Source of the DNA: Coriobacteriia bacterium | GTDB taxonomy: Bacteria; Actinomycetota; Coriobacteriia; WRKU01; WQUG01 | Assembly: GCA_009779855.1 (NCBI GenBank) | Contig: WRBC01000006.1 | Coordinates: 1 to 64,000, forward strand | Direction: 5' to 3' | DNA: 64,000 nucleotides | In this document: piece after piece, positions 17,385 to 26,007 of the stretch | Numbering within the stretch: position 1 is the first letter of the stretch | Layout: each line of letters begins with the position of its first letter | Notes under the pieces: model-generated | Told to the model about the DNA's origin: nothing | Database searches by the model: none | The model's input: only the letters and a program-made list of their open reading frames with translations | Position numbers and translations under genes: made by a program

Positions 17385-17423
17385 GAACATTTGTTTGAAA
17401 ATATTTTGAACTTCATTTATAAT
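17385..17423 (+). promoter_or_regulatory. lexA promoter with LexA box
   Basis: TTGAAA (17395-17400) and TATAAT (17418-17423) are exactly 17 bp apart, 50 bp before the lexA ATG. GAACATTTGTTT (17385-17396) overlaps the -35 and matches GAAC-N4-GTTC at all but the last position, as expected for autorepression. Confidence 0.75.
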
Positions 17424-17473
17424 CGAATCCAGTGAATCGATTTATACTTGAGAATAGACTCTAGGAGGTCCTC

Positions 17474-18112
17474 ATGACTAATACTCGACCAGAACTAACA
17501 AAACGACAGCAGGTAGTCTATGACTACATTCTTAAAACCTACAAAGAAACTGGGTACTTCCCTAGCGTTCGTGAAATTCGTGACGGGGTTGGGGTCAGTT
17601 CTACTGCTACTGTTCAATCACATCTCATGAAACTGGTTGAGAAGGGCTATATTGAGCGCGCAGGTTCAAAATCACGCACACTTCGCATTCTGCATGACAT
17701 GGATCGTATTCAACACAGTCCTGAATATGACATGGAAGAAGTTGTGCCTGTTCCCCTAGTAGGTGCAGTAGCTGCGGGTATTCCTATAACGGCAGACGAA
17801 AACCGTGAAGACACCATTCCCCTACCTGCCTCTATGGTTAAGGGCGAAAGCTTCATGTTGCGCGTCAAGGGTGACTCAATGATTAATGCTGGAATTTTTG
17901 ACGGTGACCTTGTTATTGTACGCGTGCAAAACACTGCAGAAAACGGTGACATTGTCGTCGCTATGATTGAGGACGAGGCGACTGTTAAGACTTTTTACAG
18001 AGAGGCTGAGGGCATTCGCCTGCAGCCAGAAAATGACGCACTTGAGCCGATTATCACCCGCGATGTTACTATTGCTGGCAAAGTGATTGCCCTGATGAGG
18101 TCTATTGCTTAA
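17474..18112 (+). CDS. lexA: SOS repressor LexA
   Basis: The 212-aa protein has the N-terminal winged helix-turn-helix (TKRQQVVYDYILKTYKETG, then SVREIRDGVGVSS). The autocleavage Ala-Gly lies in LVGAVAAGIPITA. The S24-type protease domain has the catalytic serine in GDSMINAGI and the lysine in DEATVKTFYRE. Shine-Dalgarno AGGAGG is 7 nt before the ATG. RecA-stimulated self-cleavage would derepress its own promoter, the divergent peptide and probably the ABC exporter at 12183. Confidence 0.97.
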   Translation: MTNTRPELTKRQQVVYDYILKTYKETGYFPSVREIRDGVGVSSTATVQSHLMKLVEKGYIERAGSKSRTLRILHDMDRIQHSPEYDMEEVVPVPLVGAVAAGIPITADENREDTIPLPASMVKGESFMLRVKGDSMINAGIFDGDLVIVRVQNTAENGDIVVAMIEDEATVKTFYREAEGIRLQPENDALEPIITRDVTIAGKVIALMRSIA

Positions 18113-18156
18113 GTACTGTAGGCTCTCTGCCTTTAAAAGACCTATCCTAGGTTAAT

Positions 18157-18194
18157 AAAAATCCCAGCCTCCTTGCAAGGAGGCTGGGATTTTT
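18157..18194. terminator. bidirectional terminator between lexA and hflX
   Basis: A near-perfect palindrome built on ATCCCAGCCTCC/GGAGGCTGGGAT is flanked by A-run and T-run, giving U-tracts on both strands. It serves convergent lexA and hflX. Confidence 0.93.
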
Positions 18195-18199
18195 GCTTG

Positions 18200-19525
18200 C
18201 TATTCTTTCTCTACGGCAAAGGGTTCAAATTGTCCTACAAGACCTTTAGGAATACGTAAGGTCATGCGAGTGCCCTCTGCTACATGTGACTCTTCCACGA
18301 TTGTCGTGCGGGTATGAGCTAGCTGTACTAGCTCCCCTCTTGTGAAGGGGATTAGTACGTCCATAAGTGCTGCACTTTTTGCAGCAAAGCGTTCTATTGC
18401 CAGAAGCAGCTCGTCAAGACCTACCTCTTTATATGCTGAGATCATTTCACAGCCTGGGTGAAGCTCTCTAAAGCGATCAAGTCTTTGCTCACCATCTTCG
18501 CCCATATCATCAATCTTATTGAAGACTAAGAGGGTCGGCTTATCGATGGTACCAATTTCACGCAACACTTCTTCTACCGCTGTGATTTGACCTTCAGCAT
18601 TATCAGCAGACGCATCCACAACGTGCAGTAACATGTCTGCTTGATTGACCTCTTCTAGCGTTGACTTAAAGGCATCAACAAGGCCATGGGGCAACTTATT
18701 GATAAAACCAACTGTATCCGTCAGAGTTATTTCTCGTCCGCTTGTAAGCGCCAGATTACGTGTAGTTGAATCGAGCGTTGCGAACAACTTGTCGTAAGCT
18801 AGCACATCTGCGTCTGTTAAAGCATTAAGCAAGGTAGATTTACCTGCATTGGTGTATCCCACCAATGACACTTTAAAGATGCCCGAAGCCATGCGCTTGC
18901 TCCGCTGTGTCTCACGCTCTACGGCAACACGCTTAATCTCACGCTTTAAGTCTGACATGCGCTTACCCAGCATTCTGCGGTCAGCTTCCAATTGGCTTTC
19001 ACCCATACCAAAGCGAGCACCAACACCGCCACCAAGCTTTTCAGCCTCAAGGTGGCTCCACTTACCACGCAGCCTAGGCATCTCATACTGAACAGTTGCA
19101 AGTTCTACCTGCAACTTACCTTCGCGTGTTGTGGCGTGTGAAGCAAAGATGTCTAAGATGAGTGCCGTGCGATCCATTACCTGAACACGGTCCTCCTCTA
19201 GTGCATCTTCTTCCGACAAATCAGTCTGAAGGTTCGCCTGCTGACGAGGAGACAACTCATCATCGAAAATAACCAGTTCGACATCGTGCTGTTCTAATAG
19301 AACCTTCAACTCTTTGACTTTGCCACTACCAATAAAGCTGCGCGTATCCGGCAAGGGTAGTCTTTGAGTCATGCGGCAGACCACATCAACGTCTGCTGTC
19401 GAGGCTAATCGTTCTAATTCATCCAGTGAGCTATCAATATCCCACCCCGATAGGGCATTTTTAGTAGAGGTAATATCAAGACCAACAAGAATCGCGCGTG
19501 CGTTCTTTTTTGTAATTTCTTCCAT
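18200..19525 (-). CDS. hflX: ribosome-associated GTPase HflX
   Basis: The 441-residue protein has the HflX N-terminal ATP-binding-like domain, the signature GKLQVELATVQYEMPRLRG, a Gly-rich GGGVGARFG loop and a GTPase domain with G1 GYTNAGKS, G3 DTVGF and G4 NKID. HflX splits stalled ribosomes, especially under heat stress. AGGAG lies 10 nt before the ATG. It is monocistronic. Confidence 0.95.
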   Translation of the reverse strand: MEEITKKNARAILVGLDITSTKNALSGWDIDSSLDELERLASTADVDVVCRMTQRLPLPDTRSFIGSGKVKELKVLLEQHDVELVIFDDELSPRQQANLQTDLSEEDALEEDRVQVMDRTALILDIFASHATTREGKLQVELATVQYEMPRLRGKWSHLEAEKLGGGVGARFGMGESQLEADRRMLGKRMSDLKREIKRVAVERETQRSKRMASGIFKVSLVGYTNAGKSTLLNALTDADVLAYDKLFATLDSTTRNLALTSGREITLTDTVGFINKLPHGLVDAFKSTLEEVNQADMLLHVVDASADNAEGQITAVEEVLREIGTIDKPTLLVFNKIDDMGEDGEQRLDRFRELHPGCEMISAYKEVGLDELLLAIERFAAKSAALMDVLIPFTRGELVQLAHTRTTIVEESHVAEGTRMTLRIPKGLVGQFEPFAVEKE

Positions 19526-19678
19526 AATGTATCAACTCCTAAGGTTTATGTATTCATACAGGCAAATATCAAACTGCTACCTGTAAAAGACTTCACGTTA
19601 ACTGCGAGCCAAAGCTATAGGCTAAGACACATGAGCATTATTGATACATTAACTACATTGCGTCAGTCCATCCAGTAA

Positions 19679-19712
19679 GAAAAAAGGGGCAAGCCTTATG
19701 GCTCACCCCTTC
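19679..19712 (-). terminator. terminator of dapL
   Basis: On the minus strand AAGGGGTGAGCC and GGCTTGCCCCTT form an imperfect stem (two-base internal mismatch) around ATAA, followed by TTTTTTC. It lies 107 bp past the dapL stop. Confidence 0.8.
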
Positions 19713-19818
19713 ATTATACGTTATCCATTTTAAACTTTAGAGCAGTCTAGGACTTAACAGTAGGTCCAGGACTTTACTCGCCTTTACTCACTCTTGCTAA
19801 GGATTTACTAATGGCACC

Positions 19819-20988
19819 TTAAGAAAGCTTCTTCATGCGCTCAAAGGCTTCTACGATACGATCATCCTCACAGGCAAGCGAAACACGGAAATAGCCCTCT
19901 CCGTCTTCTGGACCATAAGCGTTGCCAGGACCAATGATTACATGAGCTTCTGTCAGTACCTTTTCAACATACTCGGCAGAAGTATAGCCACTAGGAACCT
20001 TAACCCAGATAAAGATAGTTCCGCGCGGATAAAGGTACTCTAGACCCATTTCATCCAGCGCTGCCATCGCAATATTACGGCGACGCTCATAAAGGTCTGA
20101 CATTTCTTTTACCTGGTCTTGTGGACCCGTAAAAGCAAGTGCTGCCGCTTCCTGAACTGCCGTAAAGATGCCTGAATCCACGTTCGACTTCACCGTACCA
20201 AGAGCCCTGATAGCATCAGCATTACCCGCAGCAAAAGCAGCACGCCAGCCTGTCATGTTGTATGACTTTGAGGCACTAAATATCTCGATACAGCAATCCA
20301 TGGCATCTGGACGCTCTAGAATGCTTGGTGGCACGTAGCCATCAAAGGCGATATCACAGTAAGCGTTATCGTGCACTAGTAGCAAGTTATGTTTTTTTGC
20401 AAAGGCAATAGCCTTATCAAAATACTCTGGAGTCGCAACTGCTGATGTTGGATTGTTAGGATAGCTAAGAATCATCATTTGAGCCTTCTCCAGCACATCA
20501 GCAGGAGTCGACTCAAAGTCTGCCAGCCAACCATTTTCCTCATTCATGGGCATCCACCATGAATTTGAGTCATTGAGAATTCCACCACCCGAATATACTG
20601 GGTAACCAATACCAGGGATTAAAGTGTAGGCACCTGGATCTACAAAAGCTGGGAATAGGTTAGCAATCCCCTCTTTTGATCCGATAAGTGCCAGTACTTC
20701 AGTTTTTGGGCAAACTTCTACGTCAAAACGGGTCCCCATGAATTGCGCACAGGCCTGACGGTATTGCAGCGACCCAGTGTAAGACGGATACTGATGATTC
20801 GCGCTGCGCTGTACAGCCTCAATCATTTCGTCTATTACGTGCTGGAAAGTTGGCTTATCAGGATCACCAATACCCAGAGAAATTACATCGTGCCCCTGCT
20901 CAACAAGCTCTGCTTTTTTACGGTCAATCTCTGCAAAGAGATACGGGGGCAAGTTATCCAAACGCTTCGCTGCAAATTTCTGTGTCAT
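19819..20988 (-). CDS. dapL: LL-diaminopimelate aminotransferase
   Basis: The 389-aa fold-type I PLP aminotransferase has the Schiff-base lysine in SASKSYNMTGWRAAF, the N-terminal LPPYLFAEIDRKK typical of DapL, SYPNNPTSAVAT and the C-terminal RGTIFIWVKVP region. DapL converts tetrahydrodipicolinate directly to LL-diaminopimelate; DapF at 24014 then makes the meso form for peptidoglycan and lysine. Other class I aminotransferases are similar, but context favours DapL. GAAAGGGA precedes the ATG by 6 nt. Confidence 0.88.
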   Translation of the reverse strand: MTQKFAAKRLDNLPPYLFAEIDRKKAELVEQGHDVISLGIGDPDKPTFQHVIDEMIEAVQRSANHQYPSYTGSLQYRQACAQFMGTRFDVEVCPKTEVLALIGSKEGIANLFPAFVDPGAYTLIPGIGYPVYSGGGILNDSNSWWMPMNEENGWLADFESTPADVLEKAQMMILSYPNNPTSAVATPEYFDKAIAFAKKHNLLLVHDNAYCDIAFDGYVPPSILERPDAMDCCIEIFSASKSYNMTGWRAAFAAGNADAIRALGTVKSNVDSGIFTAVQEAAALAFTGPQDQVKEMSDLYERRRNIAMAALDEMGLEYLYPRGTIFIWVKVPSGYTSAEYVEKVLTEAHVIIGPGNAYGPEDGEGYFRVSLACEDDRIVEAFERMKKLS

Positions 20989-21092
20989 TAGAAATCCCTT
21001 TCAGTTCAATTTCATTATGTGTTTGAGTTATCAGTACGATTTTACTGCTGTCTTATTGTAGCGCAAGGCAAGCAGGCGTAAGTAAGTGTTTC

Positions 21093-23021
21093 CTAAACCT
21101 TTAATGCCAGTTCTGTGGCGGCAGTAGTAGCCTGCAGAAGCTTCGCCACCTGCACAGCATCACCTATTACGTGCACCTCCTGAGCATGGTCTTTTGCCGT
21201 TTCTTCAAGCGGGTTATAGCTGTCGACACCCATGGCAAGTATCACGGAATCAAAGTCTGCTAGCTCTAACTTTTCATCGCCGTATACACACTTCACACCA
21301 TTAGTGACAAACTCTTCAATCCTCGTATTGGTGAGCACCTTTACCTCACCCTGTTGTATTCTAGGCAGAAGAGTCGCCCGTACAGTTGCAGCCATATCAG
21401 AAGCAATAGTCGGAAGCATCTCTACAATAGTAATATCTCTGCCATATTCCAGCAGGTAGTCAGCTGTCTCTGTGCCAATCATTCCGCCGCCGGCGATTAG
21501 AACTTTGTTGCCTGGTAGAACCTTACCCATAAGTACATCATTAGCCTTAACAATTTGACTATTGTCGATTCCTTTTATATCAGGCTTCACAGGAATTCCT
21601 CCTGTCGCAAGCACAACAATATCTGGATCGACTGACGCAATAAGTTCTTCGTCTACCTCTGTGCCCGTAAAGATCTCCACGCCGTATATTTCGCACATAT
21701 TCGTGTAGTAGCGAATAGCCTTCGTAAAGTCACCCTTACCCGGCGGATAAGATGCCACAAGGCACTGTCCACCTAAGGTTTCTTCCTTCTCAAAAAGTGC
21801 AACTGCATGTCCGCGCTTTGCCATAATCCACGCTGCCTGTAGTCCAGCAGGACCACCACCCACAACCATGATGCGCTTAACCTCTTCAGCAGGGGAGGTT
21901 TCCCATTCAAATTCTTTTCCTGACAGAGGATTTACCGCACATGTTACACAATTCGCTTTAAAGATTTCCTCTAGGCAGCCCTGGTTGCAACTAATGCAAG
22001 GTGCAATCTCATCTATATCCCCAACGTAGGCCTTGTTAGGCAAATGAGCATCTGTGATAGATGCCCGTCCCATAGAGACCATATCAGCCCTACCTGATGC
22101 AATAAGCTCATCAGCAAAGGCAGGATCGTTTACTTTTCCTACTGCGATCACGGGCACGTTGACAGACTGCTTAACCTCTTCAGTAAGGTCCGTCATGTAG
22201 CCTACAGGCCATTCACTAGATCCTGCCACCCACTCAATACTGCCGTACGTACCGCCAGAAACATGAATTGCGTCTACCCCAGCCTCTTCCATGGCCTTGG
22301 CAACCGCACGTGACTCTACAATGCCACGACCACCTACTCTTTTTTCGTCACCACTCAGACGAAACAATACAGGAAAGCCATTCCCAAGCCTTCTGCGAAT
22401 ACCTTCAACAATAAGACGCGGGAACCTCATTCTGTTTTCGAAATTACCCCCGAATTCATCCACACGACGATTTGAATAACTTGCCATATATTGGGCAATC
22501 AAATATCCGTGAGCACCGTGCAATTCAACAGCATCTGCCCCAGCTTTCTTAGCGCGAACAGCAGCTTCAACAAATTTGTCGATCATCTCATAAGTTTCTT
22601 CGGTGGCAAGTTCACGCGGAGGATACTGCAAGAAAGGACAGGGAATTGGTGAACTAGAAACTACCTCAAGATCACCATTGATGGCAGGTACCGTCTGACG
22701 ACCAGCATGATGCAGTTGAACTGCCATCTTACCGCCATGTTCATGGATTGCCTCCGCCAGCTTACTGAAGCCTTCAATATGGTCATCTGACCATAGACCT
22801 GGCTCTCTGACAATGGCTCTACCCTCGGGTGATACTGCTGTGACCTCGATTATGACAAGACCAAAGCCACCTTTTGCCCGCTCGCCATAGTACTTGGCCA
22901 TTCTGTCCTCGGCAATGCAGGCATCGTTTGCAAGATTGGTGCCCATAGGGGGAACTACTAGGCGGTTACGAAGATCGAGAGAACCTATCTTGATTGGCTG
23001 AAATAATGACCTAAACTTCAC
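21093..23021 (-). CDS. NADH:flavin oxidoreductase, 2,4-dienoyl-CoA reductase/enoate reductase type
   Basis: The product has 642 residues from GTG 23021, chosen because AGGAGGGG lies just upstream; the open frame extends further without a signal. An old-yellow-enzyme FMN barrel (FRSLFQPIKIGSLDLRNRLV; AVQLHHAGRQT; AVELHGAHGYL) leads to a [4Fe-4S] cysteine cluster (CISCNQGCLEEI, CVTC). Then comes an FAD/NAD(P)-binding half with VVGGGPAGLQAA and IAGGGMIGTETADYL. Such enzymes reduce C=C bonds of enoates, dienoyl-CoAs or bile-acid intermediates (BaiCD/BaiH-like). The substrate is not predictable. Monocistronic. Confidence 0.9.
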   Translation of the reverse strand: MKFRSLFQPIKIGSLDLRNRLVVPPMGTNLANDACIAEDRMAKYYGERAKGGFGLVIIEVTAVSPEGRAIVREPGLWSDDHIEGFSKLAEAIHEHGGKMAVQLHHAGRQTVPAINGDLEVVSSSPIPCPFLQYPPRELATEETYEMIDKFVEAAVRAKKAGADAVELHGAHGYLIAQYMASYSNRRVDEFGGNFENRMRFPRLIVEGIRRRLGNGFPVLFRLSGDEKRVGGRGIVESRAVAKAMEEAGVDAIHVSGGTYGSIEWVAGSSEWPVGYMTDLTEEVKQSVNVPVIAVGKVNDPAFADELIASGRADMVSMGRASITDAHLPNKAYVGDIDEIAPCISCNQGCLEEIFKANCVTCAVNPLSGKEFEWETSPAEEVKRIMVVGGGPAGLQAAWIMAKRGHAVALFEKEETLGGQCLVASYPPGKGDFTKAIRYYTNMCEIYGVEIFTGTEVDEELIASVDPDIVVLATGGIPVKPDIKGIDNSQIVKANDVLMGKVLPGNKVLIAGGGMIGTETADYLLEYGRDITIVEMLPTIASDMAATVRATLLPRIQQGEVKVLTNTRIEEFVTNGVKCVYGDEKLELADFDSVILAMGVDSYNPLEETAKDHAQEVHVIGDAVQVAKLLQATTAATELALKV

Positions 23022-23138
23022 TGAAACCCCTCCTAATTTGGCATACGCAAACAACGGCAAATTCAAGCTTGGTTACATAGTAACAAATCCGCCAACTGCA
23101 AGGGAAAACATATGTCACTCATGCAGCGCAAGAAAATG

Positions 23139-23597
23139 CTAGGCTAATGCCCTATGTTTACGTGGACGACCCACCTGTCTAGGCGATTCAATTTTGGCAC
23201 TAATGGAAGAGGTGCTAACTAGATTATCTCGTCCCTTTTTTACCGCATCCAATTCTTGTGCAGCAATCATCTGTCTAATGCGTCCCTGGGTGACTCCTAG
23301 TCTTCTCGCTGCTTCAGTAGTTGTTACTCTCTCATCTATTACCTCAGATTCTGTTCGCGGACTAATCGATACAGCAATTCGCAAACAACCTCCTCTTCCA
23401 TTTCCAAAGGTTGCCTTTGGTAACCTTTTCCCATCGTGCCGTTCAGATACTATCCAAAGCTCTAATGCATCTGAAGCCATTAATACAGCATCGGTTAAGT
23501 TATCACCACACGTACAGATCTCAGGAATGTCAGGAAAATGCACGCTGTATCCGCCGTCTTCTTCTGCTTCAAATAACGCTTCATATGTGTATCTCAC
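23139..23597 (-). CDS. hicB: HicB family antitoxin
   Basis: The 152-aa protein has the HicB fold at the N-terminus (MRYTYEALFEAEEDGGYSVH, then FPDIPEICTCGDNLTDAV). The C-terminal DNA-binding part has helix-turn-helix TTTEAARRLGVTQGRIRQMI and a basic RPRKH tail. HicB neutralises HicA and represses the operon. GTG 23597 has AGAGGTG upstream. hicA ends 13 nt before it. The perfect palindrome at 23806-23819 is the likely binding site. Confidence 0.88.
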   Translation of the reverse strand: MRYTYEALFEAEEDGGYSVHFPDIPEICTCGDNLTDAVLMASDALELWIVSERHDGKRLPKATFGNGRGGCLRIAVSISPRTESEVIDERVTTTEAARRLGVTQGRIRQMIAAQELDAVKKGRDNLVSTSSISAKIESPRQVGRPRKHRALA

Positions 23598-23610
23598 ACT
23601 TCACCTCTTC

Positions 23611-23784
23611 TTATAGCCCTGCCCGTTTTTTGACTGCTTTCCAGGTACCCTTTTTGATATTTCTGTGTCTAGGAACCTGAATTTTCCGCCCATCTGGATG
23701 CTGGAATATCGAATGATTTCCACCTTCCCTAAGAAACTCGAAACCTGCTTCACTCAGAGCCTTAATGGCTTTTCTTCTTTCCAT
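23611..23784 (-). CDS. hicA: HicA family mRNA-interferase toxin
   Basis: The 57-aa ORF begins MERRKAIKALSEAGFEFLRE. It has the double-stranded-RNA-binding-like HicA fold with the catalytic histidine in EGGNHSIF and a basic C-terminus (KKGTWKAVKKRAGL). HicA toxins cut mRNA and are held inactive by HicB. AGAGGAAAT lies just before the ATG. It comes first in the operon, followed by hicB, the usual HicAB order. Confidence 0.88.
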   Translation of the reverse strand: MERRKAIKALSEAGFEFLREGGNHSIFQHPDGRKIQVPRHRNIKKGTWKAVKKRAGL

Positions 23785-23801
23785 ATTTCCTCTTCCAATA
23801 T

Positions 23802-23819
23802 ATTATAACGTAAACGTTA
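23802..23819 (-). promoter_or_regulatory. hicAB promoter and operator palindrome
   Basis: A minus-strand TATAAT (23807-23802) overlaps the perfect palindrome TAACGTAAACGTTA (23806-23819), 22 bp before the hicA ATG. This is the expected arrangement for autorepression by HicB. The -35 is not evident. Confidence 0.6.
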
Positions 23820-23954
23820 GAATATTACTCAGATTCTCCAATTAATCACTTGCAGAGAGCACAGTAGCACTGGATGGTTGAAGGCTGATAAAGAGGAGGT
23901 TAAAGCATAGTTAGAATATGACTAAAAAGAGATTAGTGCGATGTTAGAAAAAGA

Positions 23955-23984
23955 TTAAGCCCCCGGAATCCCAGGGGCTTAATA
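23955..23984 (-). terminator. probable terminator of the rny-dapF gene run
   Basis: TTAAGCCCC and GGGGCTTAA form a 9-bp stem with a 10-nt loop. On the minus strand it is followed by TCTTTTTC. It lies 30 bp beyond the dapF stop. Confidence 0.7.
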
Positions 23985-24013
23985 AGAAAGAAAAGACAAA
24001 ACGAGCAACTAGG

Positions 24014-24916
24014 TTAGCAGGGACTCTCACAGGGAACTGTGGTCAGATGAATGCGTCCTGTAAACACCTCTTCTGCAGGGCCTGTCATAAATACCCTATT
24101 ATCTGGGGCTATTTCTATAGTCAACGATCCCCCCAGCAGTTCTAGGGTTACCCTATCGTCACAAAATCCTTTTTGGTGAGCAGCTACGGCAGTCGCGCAG
24201 GCTCCTGTACCGCAGGCTAAGGTCTCCCCTGCTCCGCGCTCCCAAACACGCATGCGGATAAGATCTCTGCTCTCAATAACTGCATATTCTACATTGGTCT
24301 TATTGGGAAAGGTGGAGTCTACTTCAATCGCGGGACCTTCAGTGCTTACAGGTGCTGCACCAAACTCTTTCGGCAGATCCTCTACAAAGGTTACCGCATG
24401 GGGATTACCCATAGAGATGCGCGAGTAAGTACGTCCTTGCAGCTGCACATCGCTATCGATGTCTGCAATGCCCATATCAACACGTGCACCCAAAAAGCGT
24501 CCTTCGTCATCTAGTACAAGACCAACGGATTTGACTCCAGCAAGGGTCTCTATGCGAAGTTCACCATAGCTAGGTTCTGCCTTCCCATCGTTATCGTCTG
24601 CAACGCCCCCTTCAGCAAGAGGCCATAGATCCTTCTCAAAAACATAGCGGGCTACACAGCGGATGGCATTCCCACACATCTCTGCAACACTACCATCCGA
24701 ATTATAGAAATCCCAGCGAATATCTGCAACATTTTGATCAACTGCATTGCGCAGATTGAACACACCATCTGCACCAATGCCAAACCTACGATCACACAGG
24801 CCAATTGCAATCTCTGGGGTCAGCTTGATGCAACTTTCCCCGCCTTGCTTTGCCATATCATCAAATAAAATGAAATCATTGCCCAGTCCCTGAAGTTTAG
24901 TAAATGCACGCTTCAT
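24014..24916 (-). CDS. dapF: diaminopimelate epimerase
   Basis: From ATG 24916 the product is 300 aa, starting MKRAFTKLQGLGNDFILFD. Both catalytic cysteines are visible (EMCGNAIRCVARYV and LACGTGACATAVAA), along with NPHAVTFVED and GIGADGV. It converts LL- to meso-diaminopimelate, following DapL. AGGAGG lies 12 nt upstream, rather far, but no better start exists in frame. It lies 17 nt past miaA and ends the gene run that starts at rny. Confidence 0.95.
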   Translation of the reverse strand: MKRAFTKLQGLGNDFILFDDMAKQGGESCIKLTPEIAIGLCDRRFGIGADGVFNLRNAVDQNVADIRWDFYNSDGSVAEMCGNAIRCVARYVFEKDLWPLAEGGVADDNDGKAEPSYGELRIETLAGVKSVGLVLDDEGRFLGARVDMGIADIDSDVQLQGRTYSRISMGNPHAVTFVEDLPKEFGAAPVSTEGPAIEVDSTFPNKTNVEYAVIESRDLIRMRVWERGAGETLACGTGACATAVAAHQKGFCDDRVTLELLGGSLTIEIAPDNRVFMTGPAEEVFTGRIHLTTVPCESPC

Positions 24917-24933
24917 TGTTTTGTGAATCCTCC

Positions 24934-25953
24934 TTATGTCTGCGCAGAATGCCGACTGCAATTATAGCCCTCAACTAACTGCAGCGCCTGCTGTGCAACT
25001 GCAGCAGTAGTCATGTCGTCACTTTCAATCCACTGCACACGAGGGTCATTACGAAACCACGATAACTGTCTTTTCGCGTAACGGCGGGTTGCCTGTTTTA
25101 TTGCCGCCACTGCTGCTTCCAAGTCCTCACCGCCCTCTAATACGGGAACCAGTTCTTTGTAACCAATTGCCTGCTGAGCCGTTAGAGCATCACGGTAGCC
25201 TGCCTGAAGAAGCGTACTGACTTCCTGCATGAGGCCTTGCTGCATCATATCATCTACGCGCTGCTCTATACGTCGGTAAAGTAGCTCGCGGCTACAATTT
25301 AAGCCTATCCAAAGGGTAGGATAATGACTACTGCGCTCTTTGAAGCCCTGTTTGATATCAGCGTAACTCTCCCCTGCCTCCCAAAGTTCTAACGCGCGAA
25401 TGGTGCGCCTGGCGTTATTGGGATGAATTTCTTTGGCAGCCCTTGAGTCTTGAGAAACCAGCATGTCATGTAGCTTCTGTGCCCCAACCTGCTCAAGCAT
25501 TTTTTCATATTTTTGCCTAAGCTCTGTCTGGTTTTGCAGCTCTTCTTCACCCAGCCCTGCAAAGTCAAAGTTATCCAATAATGCCCGCAAATAAAGACCC
25601 GTGCCTCCACAGACTACGAGCGGATAACTTTTAGATACCTCACTATATAAATGAAAATCTTCGTCAATAATTTTACGTCCGTAGATCTGATAATCAGCAG
25701 CAGAATAAGCGCATGATGGCCCAACTAGATCGAGGCCAAAGTGAGGAACAAGACGTTCAGACACGGGAACTTTCGCCGTTCCTATATCCATTCCCTTATA
25801 TACCTGCATTGAATCTGCAGAAAGTACGCCAACTTTCTGTCCGCCTTGCTGTCCTAGCTGCAGGGCTAACTCTTGCGCGACACTGGATTTACCCACGCCT
25901 GTTGGTCCAACAAGGGCTACAACGGGTACCCCAGCAGAAGAGTCAGCAGACAT
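24934..25953 (-). CDS. miaA: tRNA dimethylallyltransferase
   Basis: The protein has P-loop ALVGPTGVGKSSVAQELA, DSMQVYKGMDIGTAKV, PHFGLDLVGP and the C-terminal RYAKRQLSWFRNDPRVQWIE. It transfers a dimethylallyl group to N6 of A37 in tRNAs reading UNN codons; the MiaB gene sits directly upstream. ATG 25953 has AGGA at 5 nt and gives the usual 10 residues before the P-loop. A TTG at 26007 abutting the miaB stop, with AGGGA, would add 18 residues. Confidence 0.95.
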   Translation of the reverse strand: MSADSSAGVPVVALVGPTGVGKSSVAQELALQLGQQGGQKVGVLSADSMQVYKGMDIGTAKVPVSERLVPHFGLDLVGPSCAYSAADYQIYGRKIIDEDFHLYSEVSKSYPLVVCGGTGLYLRALLDNFDFAGLGEEELQNQTELRQKYEKMLEQVGAQKLHDMLVSQDSRAAKEIHPNNARRTIRALELWEAGESYADIKQGFKERSSHYPTLWIGLNCSRELLYRRIEQRVDDMMQQGLMQEVSTLLQAGYRDALTAQQAIGYKELVPVLEGGEDLEAAVAAIKQATRRYAKRQLSWFRNDPRVQWIESDDMTTAAVAQQALQLVEGYNCSRHSAQT

Positions 25954-26007
25954 CTTTTTCCTGCTTGTCAGGTTACCTGCAGGTACAGACTTAAGCGTCA
26001 CAGCCAA

